From Verrucomicrobiota bacterium (GTDB taxonomy: Bacteria; Verrucomicrobiota; Kiritimatiellia; UBA8416; JABMPJ01): DNA of 59,290 bases. Below are positions 42,342 through 50,720 of the stretch, one piece after another. How positions within the stretch are numbered: position 1 is the first letter of the stretch; each line of letters starts with the position of its first letter. The position numbers and the translations under genes are program-made. Location: NCBI GenBank assembly GCA_018648805.1, contig JABGQM010000019.1:1-59290 (forward strand), in the 5' to 3' direction. Below the pieces are notes generated by a model. It saw nothing but the letters and a program-made list of their open reading frames with translations. It was not told the origin of the DNA and made no database searches.

Positions 42342-44414
42342 TCACAGGCTGTCTTCAACGACAGGCTCCCTCGTCATTGCCCTCATCTCACGCAGCCCCT
42401 GGCGTGCCTCAGCAAAATCTGGCTTCAGCCGCAGCGTCTGCTCGTAATGTCTGATGGCAGCAGCGATCCGGCCGCTCTGCTGGTAGATGATGCCCAATCG
42501 GCAGTGCGCGACCGCCAGGTTGGGTTTGATCCGCACCGTGGCCTGGTAATGCCCGACGGCCTCCAGGGGCCGCCCCATCGCTTCCAGCGCGAGCCCCAGG
42601 TTGTAGTGGGCTTCGGCGTAGTCCGGCTTGACCCGCAGAGCCTGCTCGTATGTCGCGATGGCCTCCCGGAAGCGACGCTGGGCCCGCAGGGCGTTACCCA
42701 GGTTGTAGTGGGCCTCAGCCCAGCCCGGCCGGATTCGCAGGGCCTGCTCGTGCTGCGTGATCGCCTCCCCGAAGCGACCCAAGGCACGCAGGGCATTGCC
42801 CAGGTTGTCATGCGCTTCTGCCATGCCCGGCTTGAGTCGCAACGCGTCCCGGTAATGCGGAATCGCTTCGCGGGTCCGTCCCAACGCCTGCAGGGCATTG
42901 CCCAGGTTGTTGTGGGCGTTGACGTGATTCGGGTTGAGCCGCAGGGCTTGCTGATAGCAGGCCATCGCCTCCTGTGTCCGTCCCACCGTGGTCAGTGCCA
43001 GCCCCCAGTTGTAGTGGGCCTCCGCATACTTGGGTTCGATTCGCAGAGCCCTTCGATAGTGCTCGATGGCTTCAGCGGGCCTACCGTGCGACTGCAGCGC
43101 CTGCCCCAGGCCGCAGTGTGCGACATAGCTCTCGGGACGATGGTCGACATTGTGTTGCCAGAATGCGATTTCACTGTGGTAGTCGCGGTTTCGCTGAACG
43201 GTCATGATGCCGAAGAGCACAGCAACGACGAGGATGGGCGGCAGGACAGCGAAAGCGCTCTTCGGTTGTCGAGCTACTACGGCAGACACGCGCGGGATGC
43301 GGGTTAGGGCGGCCTGCACACCTGCGACGGCAAGCGTAACGACAGCGGCAAGGGAAACGTACATCCTGTGTTCGTGGATGACCTGCAGACTGGGGAGGAT
43401 GCTGGAGGTCGGGGAGAGAACCAGGAAGAAAACAGTGCCGACGAAACCGGCCCAATGTCGGCGCCACAATCCCCACAAGGAGAGGACCAGCAACCCGCCA
43501 ACCAGGGCGGTCTGCACCATGACGACGATCCCGCCGCTGGCGAGGGGCCAGTCATAGGCCAGAAGCAGAGGGCGCGGCCAGACGCAGAGACGGAGATAGT
43601 GCAGAATAACACCGGGCTGCGCGAACAGGTACGAGGGCCACGGCGCCACCCCGAAGTTCTCCGCGACGTCGGCCCTGTTGCAGAAAACAAGCCCGAAGAG
43701 TACGATCCAGCTCGCGAACAGTCCCGCGTAGAAGCCCGGCCGCTTGCGTAGCGCCTTCAGGAACGATCCCGACACGAACGTGTAGTCATAGAGCAGCACC
43801 GCCATGGGGGCCGTGATCATGACTTCCTTGACCGCCATACCGAGGGCACACGCCAGTATGGCTACGCCACGCCAGGGAATGGCTGACGGGGAGTGCTTGA
43901 TGTGGAACGCCCGAAGCGACGCGTAGAGCGTGAGGAGGTAGAACAGACCCATCAGGGACTCAGCGCGCTGGACAATGTAGGTGATACTCTCCGTCTGAAT
44001 GGGGTGGACGGTCCAGAGCAATGCGACGCCGAGGGCCAAAGCGGTCGGCTGCGCAGCGCGGAACCGTCCGGTGTGCGTCAGCGTGCTTCTGACGATCCCG
44101 AAGATCAGGAGCGCAGCGGCAAGGTGAATCAGCAGGTTAACGAGGTGATACCCCCACGGCGCGTTGCCTAGGAGCGCATAGTTCACAGCAAAAGAGAGAC
44201 TCAGGAGCGGACGGCCATCGACCGTCGATCCCGTTGCCCACTGGTCGAGAGAGAGGGCTTCGGATAGCGGCCACAGGTTGCGAATATGTACATTGTCGCG
44301 AACGGCCAGAATATCGTCATAGATAAAGACACCGTCAAAGCTGTTCCAATACGCCAGCACACCCGCCAGGATGAGCAGGAGGAAGGGACACCAGCGTGTG
44401 AGTGGATGTTTCAT
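42342..44414 (-). CDS. TMTC-like membrane glycosyltransferase with TPR tail (paralog d)
   Basis: 690 residues. DD is D33-D34 in FIYDDILAV. The second motif is HPIQTESITYIVQRAESL. The loop after LLYDYTF is VSGSFLKALRKRPGFYAGLF, with no P element, so this copy shows the uninterrupted state. Seven TPRs and a partial unit follow. It is the last gene of a five-gene minus operon from 52473. The start lies in the heptamer junction at 44410-44437. Confidence 0.86.
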   Translation of the reverse strand: MKHPLTRWCPFLLLILAGVLAYWNSFDGVFIYDDILAVRDNVHIRNLWPLSEALSLDQWATGSTVDGRPLLSLSFAVNYALLGNAPWGYHLVNLLIHLAAALLIFGIVRSTLTHTGRFRAAQPTALALGVALLWTVHPIQTESITYIVQRAESLMGLFYLLTLYASLRAFHIKHSPSAIPWRGVAILACALGMAVKEVMITAPMAVLLYDYTFVSGSFLKALRKRPGFYAGLFASWIVLFGLVFCNRADVAENFGVAPWPSYLFAQPGVILHYLRLCVWPRPLLLAYDWPLASGGIVVMVQTALVGGLLVLSLWGLWRRHWAGFVGTVFFLVLSPTSSILPSLQVIHEHRMYVSLAAVVTLAVAGVQAALTRIPRVSAVVARQPKSAFAVLPPILVVAVLFGIMTVQRNRDYHSEIAFWQHNVDHRPESYVAHCGLGQALQSHGRPAEAIEHYRRALRIEPKYAEAHYNWGLALTTVGRTQEAMACYQQALRLNPNHVNAHNNLGNALQALGRTREAIPHYRDALRLKPGMAEAHDNLGNALRALGRFGEAITQHEQALRIRPGWAEAHYNLGNALRAQRRFREAIATYEQALRVKPDYAEAHYNLGLALEAMGRPLEAVGHYQATVRIKPNLAVAHCRLGIIYQQSGRIAAAIRHYEQTLRLKPDFAEARQGLREMRAMTREPVVEDSL

Positions 44415-44437
44415 CCTTCAGCCTTCATCCTTCATCC
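44410..44437. repeat. Heptamer junction between paralogs e and d
   Basis: Plus-strand units TTCATCC, TTCAGCC, TTCATCC, TTCATCC. On the coding (minus) strand this is GGATGAA/GGCTGAA, which contains the last codons and TGA of paralog e, the purine-rich GAAGG and the ATG of paralog d. Confidence 0.85.
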
Positions 44438-46619
44438 CTCTCTTCATCATCTCCCTGGTCAGGCGCAGATTCTCTTGTGCCATAGTGCTGTCCGGCTTCA
44501 ATCGCGCGGCCTGCTCAAAGTGCTTGATCGCCTCGGCCAAGCGGCCACCTTCCCTGTACATGGCGCCCAGGTTGTTGTGGGCGTTGACGTGGTCCGGCTT
44601 GAGCTGAACGGCCTGTCGGTAGTGGTCGATGGCTTCGTCGGTGCGGCCGAGTGGCACCATGGCATTGCCCAGGTTGTAGTGGGCATCCGCCATGTCCGGC
44701 TTGAACACCACGGCTTGCTGGTAATGGCCGATCGCTTCCCCGGTGCGACCCAACGCCTGCATGGCACGACCCAGGTTGAAGTGGACCTCCGCGTAGGCGG
44801 GATTCGCCCGCAACGCATCCTCATAGTGCCGAATCGCTTTCGCGGTGCGACCCAACGCCTGCATGGCATTGCCCAGGTTGTTATGTGCTTCGGCAGAGCC
44901 CGGATCGATCCGCAGGGCTTCGAGGTAGTGCGGAATCGCTTTCGCGGGGCCGGCCGACCCCTGCAAAGCGTTACCCAGTTTGTTCTGGATCTCGGCCTGC
45001 TCAGGATTGATCCGCAGGGACTGTTCATAGTGCGCAACCGCCTCGTCCGTGCGGCCCACCTTCTGCAGGGCGTTGCCCAGATTGCTGTGCACTCGGGCCA
45101 GAGCCGGCTTGAGCCGCAGGGCCTCTTGGTAGTGGGCAATCGCTTCCGCCGGGCGGCCCTGCTCCAGCATGGTATTCCCCAGGTTGTTATACGCTTCGGC
45201 AGAGTCCGGCTTGAGTCGCAGCGCTTCCCGGTAGTGCGAAATCGCTTCCGCGTGACGTCCCAACGCCAGCAGGGCGTTGCCCAGGTCAAGGTGGGCCGGC
45301 GAGCTGTCGGGGCAGTGTAGAATATTGTCATTCCACATCGAGAGCTCACTGTGATAGTCCCTGTTGCGATCGTGCGTGAGGAATCCGAACGCGGTCAGCA
45401 CCGCCATCGCCAGGCAGCCCCCGACTATCGCCTGCTGTTTCGGGGTACTGACGAGCTTCCGTATGGCGCTCTCGGCGCCCACGACAACCAGTATCACGAC
45501 GGCCGCCAGCGGCAGGTACATGCGGTGCTCAAAGATCGGGTGCTGCAATGGCATGATAGTGGACGTGGGTGCCAGAATCAGAAAGAACCACGCGGCCACA
45601 TAGCCGTACCACGTGCGGCGGCGGATGCCGTGAAACATCACGGCCAGCATGCCCAGGATCGCCAGCGTGGGAAACACGGCGCGGATCCATTGATCCTCAT
45701 ACGGCCACGCGTAGCTCATCACCAGGGGCGACGGCCAGATCACCAGCCGTAGGTAGTACAGCAACACCAGGGGCTGCGTCATGGCATAGCGCAGGGGGCT
45801 GATCTTATCCAGGTAGTTTGTCGCTTCCGACCACCCGGAGACGGTAATCCAGAAGACGATCGACCAGGTGGAGCAGAGGGCGGCGTAGAACCAGCCTCGC
45901 GCTCGGCGAGCGCGGGCTACATGGCCCTCTCTCTGTAGCCCGCGCTCGCCGAGCGCGAGGCCACCAGGTGCAAGGCCATCATTGAATATGTAGTCATACA
46001 GCAGGACTAGCAGCGGAGCACTGAACATGATCTCTTTGACCCCCATCCCGCAGGCGCAGACAAGGACCGCTGCGAGGTACCAGCGACCACACTTTGCACC
46101 CGTAAAACCCCGAATCGCACAGTACAGCGTCAGGAGAAACAGCATCCCCATCAGCGATTCGGCACGCTGCACAATATAGGTCACGCTCTCGGTCTGCAAG
46201 GGATGCACCAGCCAGATCAGGGCCGAAGCGAGTGCGAGCCAGGTGCCGCTCTGAGCGTACCGCTCACGGAACTGCGGCAGCTCCAGCGTACGCCTGACGA
46301 TGCCGAACAGGAGCAACCCGGCCGTGAGGTGGATTAGCAGGTTGACCAGGTGGTAACCCCACGGTTCCGGGCCGAAGAGCCAGTGGTTCAGAGCAAACGA
46401 CAAGCTGAGCAGTGGACGCCCGTCCACGGTCAACCCCGTATCCGACAGCGGCAATGACATAGACCTGCTTAGCGGCCACAGGACACGGATATAAGGGTTG
46501 TCCCGGATGGATGCAAAGTCGTCAAAGAGGAAGACGCCGTCGAAGCTGTTCCAGTACGCCAGCACACCCGCCACCATGAGCAGGAGGAAAGGAAGCCAGC
46601 GCTTGAGTGGATATTTCAT
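44418..46619 (-). CDS. TMTC-like membrane glycosyltransferase with TPR tail (paralog e)
   Basis: 733 residues. DD is D33-D34 in FLFDDFASI, and HPLQTESVTYIVQRAESL is intact. The loop after LLYDYIFNDG contains the 70-bp P element in frame. The TPR tail is the longest of the family (eight units). Its last units match the TPR gene at 29487, and the final residues MMKRGMKDEG come from the heptamer junction. It is spaced 3 bp from its neighbours on both sides. Confidence 0.86.
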   Translation of the reverse strand: MKYPLKRWLPFLLLMVAGVLAYWNSFDGVFLFDDFASIRDNPYIRVLWPLSRSMSLPLSDTGLTVDGRPLLSLSFALNHWLFGPEPWGYHLVNLLIHLTAGLLLFGIVRRTLELPQFRERYAQSGTWLALASALIWLVHPLQTESVTYIVQRAESLMGMLFLLTLYCAIRGFTGAKCGRWYLAAVLVCACGMGVKEIMFSAPLLVLLYDYIFNDGLAPGGLALGERGLQREGHVARARRARGWFYAALCSTWSIVFWITVSGWSEATNYLDKISPLRYAMTQPLVLLYYLRLVIWPSPLVMSYAWPYEDQWIRAVFPTLAILGMLAVMFHGIRRRTWYGYVAAWFFLILAPTSTIMPLQHPIFEHRMYLPLAAVVILVVVGAESAIRKLVSTPKQQAIVGGCLAMAVLTAFGFLTHDRNRDYHSELSMWNDNILHCPDSSPAHLDLGNALLALGRHAEAISHYREALRLKPDSAEAYNNLGNTMLEQGRPAEAIAHYQEALRLKPALARVHSNLGNALQKVGRTDEAVAHYEQSLRINPEQAEIQNKLGNALQGSAGPAKAIPHYLEALRIDPGSAEAHNNLGNAMQALGRTAKAIRHYEDALRANPAYAEVHFNLGRAMQALGRTGEAIGHYQQAVVFKPDMADAHYNLGNAMVPLGRTDEAIDHYRQAVQLKPDHVNAHNNLGAMYREGGRLAEAIKHFEQAARLKPDSTMAQENLRLTREMMKRGMKDEG
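45893..45962. repeat. P element inside paralog e, 70 bp
   Basis: Same length and arm layout as the copy in paralog c, with a changed centre (TGGCCCTCTCTC region) and one base change at the left end (AGCCTCGC). The extra 15 bp beside it (ACCAGGTGCAAGGCC) looks like a partial duplication of the adjacent GAGGCCACCAGG. Confidence 0.87.
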
Positions 46620-46642
46620 CCTTCAGCCTTCATCCTTCAGCC
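46615..46642. repeat. Heptamer junction between paralogs f and e
   Basis: Units TTCATCC, TTCAGCC, TTCATCC, TTCAGCC. The layout is the same as at 44410: stop of f, ribosome-binding purines and ATG of e all lie within four heptamers. Confidence 0.85.
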
Positions 46643-48830
46643 CTCTCTTCATCATCTCCCTGGTCTTCCGCAGATTCTCACGTGCCGCAGTATAGTCCGG
46701 TTTCAACCGCAGCGCCTGCTCGAAATGCGTGATCGCCTCGGAAAACCGGCCGTCGGCCTGGCAGACAACACCCCAGTTGTTGTAGGCATCGGCGTAATCC
46801 GGCTTAAGCTGCACGGCCTGGCGGTAATACTCAACCGCCTCCTCGTGGCGGCCCAGCACGAACAAGGCGTTGCCCAGGTTGTAATGGGCATCCGGCAAGC
46901 CGGGATCAATCCGCACGGCGTGTTGATACTGGACCACCGCTTCCTGCGGCCGCCCTGCCGCGTCGAGCGCAACCCCCCAGTTGTTGTAGGCATCGGCGTA
47001 ATCCGGCTTGAGCTGCACGGCCTGACGGTAATGCCCGATCGCCTCCTCGTGGCGCCCCAACACCCGCAGGGCATTGCCCAGGTCGTAGTGGGCATCAGCC
47101 AGGCCGGGGTCGGCCCGCAGGGCCTGCTGATAATGCGCGATCGCTTCGCGGGTACGGCCGAGGCCTCGCAAGGCACGCCCCAGGTTGTAATGGGCCGCAG
47201 CGCGGTTGGGCTTGAGTTGCAGGGCCGTCTGAAGATGCCGGGCCGCTTCCGCGTATCTCCCCGCCTTGCGCAGGTGGTAACCCAGGTTGGTGTGGGCCAC
47301 ATGGCTCTCGGGCTGATGCGCAATATTATTCTGCCAGATCCGGATGGCGCTGTGGTAGTCCCTGTTGCGAACGTGCGTGAGGTATCCGAACAGCGTCACG
47401 ATCGCCATCGCCAGACACGCGCCGAGCACGGCCCGTCGCTTCGGGTCCGTGACGAGTTTCCGAATGACATACTCCCCACCCACAACCGCAAGCATGATGA
47501 CAGCCGCCAACGGCAAGTACATGCGGTGCTCGAAGATCGCCTGCCGCATTGGCGCCACACTCGAGGTCGGGGCCAGGATCAGGAAAAACCACGCGATCAG
47601 GAAGCCGTACCAGCTGCGGCGCCACAGGCCACGCAGCATCACGGCCAGCAGGCCCAGGATGACCAGTGCCGGAAACACAATGCGCGGCCATTGATCCTCG
47701 AGCGGCCAACCGTAGGCCAGCACCAGCGGATCCGGCCAGATCGCCAACCGCAGGTAGTGCAGCAGGACCAGCGGCTGGGTCAGGGCATAGCGCAGCGGGC
47801 TGATTGTGACAAAATCGCTCGTCGACTCATTCCAGGTTAGCCCGATGATCCCGAAGACAATCAGCCACGTGGAACACAGGGCGGCGTAGAACCGGCCTCG
47901 CGCTCGGCCCATCCTTCGCGCTTCGCTGGCTACGGAGGGCAAGCGAGCGCGGGCTACATGGCCCGCTCTCTGTAGCCCGCGCTCGCCGAGCGCGAGGCCA
48001 TCAGGTTCGAGGCCACCAGTGAATATGTAGTCATAGAGAATCACCAGCAACGGCGCGCTGAACATCGTTTGCTTGACCCCCATGCCGATGGCGCAGGCGA
48101 GGATGGCGGCCACGTACCAGCGGCGTGCCCCGGCGACGGAGGAAGCCGGCACTTTGTCGCGAGCTTTGTCGGTAACTTTGTCGACAAAGCTCGCGACAAA
48201 GCTCGCGACAAAGTTCTTGGGACTCTGACTCCTGCCTGCCCTCCGGCTTGTCCTACGAAGCCCTGGCGAAGTAGGAAGCCCGGGCGAAGGAGAGACCCCT
48301 GACTCCTGACTCCTGATCCCCCGGATCGCGCAATACACAGTCAGCAGGAACAGCATCCCCATCAGCGATTCGGCGCGCTGCACGATGTAGGTGACGCTCT
48401 CGGTCTGCAGCGGATGGACGAGCCAGATCAGGGCCGAAGCAAGCGCGAGCCAGGTACCGCTCTGAGCGTACCGTTCGCGAAACCGCGGCAGCTCCAGCGT
48501 GCGCCTGACGATGCCAAACAGCAGCAACCCGGCCGCCAGGTGGATGATGAGGTCCACCAGGTGGTAACCCCACGGCTCTGGACCGAAGAGCCAGTGGTTA
48601 AGGGCAAAGGAGAGGCTGAGCAGCGGGCGGCTATCCACGGTCAGAGCTGAACTCCACAGCGGTAGCGACATGGCCTCGCTGAGTGGCCAGAGCACGCGGA
48701 TATGCGGGTTGTCCAGAATCGAAGGCAGGTCGTCGTAAACGAACACACCGTCGAAGCTGTTCCAGTAGGCCAACACCCCGGCCAGAATGAGCAGGAGGGG
48801 GGGAAGCCAGCACTTGAGTGGGTGTTTCAT
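46623..48830 (-). CDS. TMTC-like membrane glycosyltransferase with TPR tail (paralog f)
   Basis: 735 residues. DD is D33-D34 in FVYDDLPSI, and HPLQTESVTYIVQRAESL is intact. It carries two blocks of inserted repeats, all in frame. One is a 106-bp P element in the loop after LYDYIFTGG. The other, about 57 codons in the loop after YCAIRG, is made of ACTCCTG heptamers, a Q element and GACAAAGCTCGC units (SQSPKNFVASFVASFVDKV and onward). Six TPRs follow. The membrane core is otherwise like paralog c. Despite about 90 extra codons there is no stop or shift. Confidence 0.85.
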   Translation of the reverse strand: MKHPLKCWLPPLLLILAGVLAYWNSFDGVFVYDDLPSILDNPHIRVLWPLSEAMSLPLWSSALTVDSRPLLSLSFALNHWLFGPEPWGYHLVDLIIHLAAGLLLFGIVRRTLELPRFRERYAQSGTWLALASALIWLVHPLQTESVTYIVQRAESLMGMLFLLTVYCAIRGIRSQESGVSPSPGLPTSPGLRRTSRRAGRSQSPKNFVASFVASFVDKVTDKARDKVPASSVAGARRWYVAAILACAIGMGVKQTMFSAPLLVILYDYIFTGGLEPDGLALGERGLQRAGHVARARLPSVASEARRMGRARGRFYAALCSTWLIVFGIIGLTWNESTSDFVTISPLRYALTQPLVLLHYLRLAIWPDPLVLAYGWPLEDQWPRIVFPALVILGLLAVMLRGLWRRSWYGFLIAWFFLILAPTSSVAPMRQAIFEHRMYLPLAAVIMLAVVGGEYVIRKLVTDPKRRAVLGACLAMAIVTLFGYLTHVRNRDYHSAIRIWQNNIAHQPESHVAHTNLGYHLRKAGRYAEAARHLQTALQLKPNRAAAHYNLGRALRGLGRTREAIAHYQQALRADPGLADAHYDLGNALRVLGRHEEAIGHYRQAVQLKPDYADAYNNWGVALDAAGRPQEAVVQYQHAVRIDPGLPDAHYNLGNALFVLGRHEEAVEYYRQAVQLKPDYADAYNNWGVVCQADGRFSEAITHFEQALRLKPDYTAARENLRKTREMMKRGLKDEG
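47894..47999. repeat. P element inside paralog f with a nested 36-bp insert
   Basis: The first arm is cut at its palindrome centre by 36 bp containing CGCGCTTCGCTGGCTACGG and AGGGCAAGC. The remaining 70 bp is the standard element. Since 36 is a multiple of three, the frame is kept. Confidence 0.85.
48122..48318. repeat. Composite repeat block inside paralog f
   Basis: From left to right on the plus strand: CTTTGTCGCGAGC units in inverted and direct order around GTCGAC (about 48150-48215); an ACTCCTG heptamer; a Q element at 48235-48291 (TTGTCCTACGAAGCCCTGGC...GTAGGAAGCC); and three more heptamers (CTGACTC) at 48299-48319. All is read as protein in the host gene. The equivalent loop in paralog c is 7 residues (FASEKSA). 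Confidence 0.82.
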
Positions 48831-48853
48831 CCTTCAGCCTTCATCCTTCATCC
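48826..48853. repeat. Heptamer junction between the SGNH-TPR gene and paralog f
   Basis: Units TTCATCC, TTCAGCC, TTCATCC, TTCATCC. It encodes the tail MMKRGMKDEG and stop of the SGNH gene and then the ATG of paralog f. Upstream and downstream proteins are unrelated at their heads, yet the junction is the same as at 44410. Confidence 0.85.
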
Positions 48854-50720
48854 CTCTCTTCATCATCGCCCGGGTCACACGCAATCCCTCGCGGGCTGAG
48901 GCGTTGTCGGGGCTCACTCGCACCGCCTCCTCGAAGTGCTTGATTGCCTCGGCGAGTCGGCCGCTCTCCCGGTACATGATGGCCAGGTTGTTGTGGGCCG
49001 CGGAATGGTCGGGATTGAGTCGCACGGCCTGCAGGCCACGTGTGATGGCCGCTTCAAAACGGCCGAGGGAATGCAGGGCGAGGGCCCAGTTGACGTGGGC
49101 GTCGACGTAGTCCGGCTGAAGCTGCACGACCTGCTCATAGTGATTGACCGCTTCCTGGTGCCGCCCCAACACCCGCAGGGAATTTCCAAGGTTGAAGTGA
49201 GTGTCCGCCCCGTCCGGCTTGATAAGCACCGCCTCTTGATAGTGATCGATGGCGTCCTGCGGACGCCCGAGCGCGTCGAGTGCGACCCCCCAGTTGTGGT
49301 GGGTCGAGGCGTAGCCGGGGTTGACCCGCAACAGCTCGCGGTAGTGCGGAATCGCTTCCTGGTAGCGTCCTGCCGCCTGCAGGGCATTGGCCAATTTCTC
49401 GTGTGCGCGGGGAGAGAATTCGGTGTCCATCGCAATGGCCTTGGCGTATAGGGGGATCGCCTCTTCAAGCCTCCCATGCTCTGCCAGAGAGTCGGCCGTG
49501 GACACCAGCTCGTCGAAGCGGATGCTCTGCCGCCTGACACCTTCCGCCTGGGCCCGATCCATCTCCCGCATTTTCGCCAACGTCCGGGCGTATGCGGCGG
49601 CTGAAGGCGGCGCTTGCACGGCGCGCGACGGGTCGTCGAGAGCGTCGAGCACGGCTCTCAACGCCAGGGCAGCCACGCGTGAGCCTTCTTCATTGGCATG
49701 CATGCCGTCACCGATGGTATAGGTGTCGCTGGGGCCGACGGTCGCACCTCGCGTGGCATGATCCCGTGCGAAGGAGCCGGACAAACGGAAGCACGGGATC
49801 CCATGGAATCCGGCAAACTGCTCGATGATAAGCGTCCGGTCTCCATCCTCCACCAACGGTCCATCAACGATCCGGTTCTCCTCGAAGGTCGGCCAGATCG
49901 CGACGACAGGCTCGAATCCTTCCCGGTCGGCCAACTCCCTGAGCATGGCCAGGCCGGTCACGACGTTGTTGCCGCCAATGGCGTTTGTATTCCATACGGC
50001 CGGGTTTCTTTGCGCCGCGAAGCCGAACAGGTTGAGCCGAAGACATATCGAGCGGAAGAGATGCGAGCGCTTGAACAAGCCGTTCACGATCCCCGGCCGC
50101 CTGCGGTCGGTGGCGAAGGCGTGCACCGCGGCGTTGAAGGAGTCAAAATCATTGTCGACAAAGACCACGACCACGACGTCCGGCTTGAAGGCCAGCCCCT
50201 TGACGCGCAGCAACTCGATCTCCGCCAGCGTACAGTAGCCGTTCACGCCGAAGTTCAGGACTTCCACGCTGTTTGCCGGGTAGAGCCGTTCCAGTTGGCG
50301 GTGCATCACCTGTTCGATATCCCGCACTTCCATGCTCTCGACCACCGAATCGCCCAGCAGAATAACGCGGCGCACTCCGGCAGGTTTCTCGACCGAACGC
50401 TCCACGTCCCGCTGGCCGTGGGCGTTGGTGCGCGGGATCGAAGTAATGAGATCGGCGTTGGCGTTGCGGTAGTTGGCTTTGTGCTCGTATCCGAGAATGG
50501 GATTGTCCGACCGTTTGTAGGGTGAATCGGGGTCCGAGGTATCGATGGCGCGAAGTGCAGGCGCGAGATTAAACAGTCGCACCACGCCCTCAACGATAAA
50601 GAGCCCCACCACGAGCGTCAACAGCGCCAGGCCAAGCTGCTTGATGAAGGCGCTACGGGTGCGCGGCTTGCGGGGGAGCAGGTCGCCTGTGGGGGTCACG
50701 GTCTTGCTCTGTTCTGTCAT
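48834..50720 (-). CDS. SGNH/GDSL-fold protein with TPR tail
   Basis: 628 residues from the ATG at 50720; a GTG one codon upstream is equally possible and overlaps the stop of paralog g. Anchor LGLALLTLVVGLFIVEGVVR at about 29-48. SGNH blocks: LLGDSVVESMEV, FGVNGYCTLAE, FVDNDFDSF and DGMHANEEGS. The head is highly similar to 23318, but the TPR tail (about five units) differs and ends with the heptamer-derived MMKRGMKDEG shared with paralog e. Second gene of the five-gene operon. Confidence 0.84.
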   Translation of the reverse strand: MTEQSKTVTPTGDLLPRKPRTRSAFIKQLGLALLTLVVGLFIVEGVVRLFNLAPALRAIDTSDPDSPYKRSDNPILGYEHKANYRNANADLITSIPRTNAHGQRDVERSVEKPAGVRRVILLGDSVVESMEVRDIEQVMHRQLERLYPANSVEVLNFGVNGYCTLAEIELLRVKGLAFKPDVVVVVFVDNDFDSFNAAVHAFATDRRRPGIVNGLFKRSHLFRSICLRLNLFGFAAQRNPAVWNTNAIGGNNVVTGLAMLRELADREGFEPVVAIWPTFEENRIVDGPLVEDGDRTLIIEQFAGFHGIPCFRLSGSFARDHATRGATVGPSDTYTIGDGMHANEEGSRVAALALRAVLDALDDPSRAVQAPPSAAAYARTLAKMREMDRAQAEGVRRQSIRFDELVSTADSLAEHGRLEEAIPLYAKAIAMDTEFSPRAHEKLANALQAAGRYQEAIPHYRELLRVNPGYASTHHNWGVALDALGRPQDAIDHYQEAVLIKPDGADTHFNLGNSLRVLGRHQEAVNHYEQVVQLQPDYVDAHVNWALALHSLGRFEAAITRGLQAVRLNPDHSAAHNNLAIMYRESGRLAEAIKHFEEAVRVSPDNASAREGLRVTRAMMKRGMKDEG

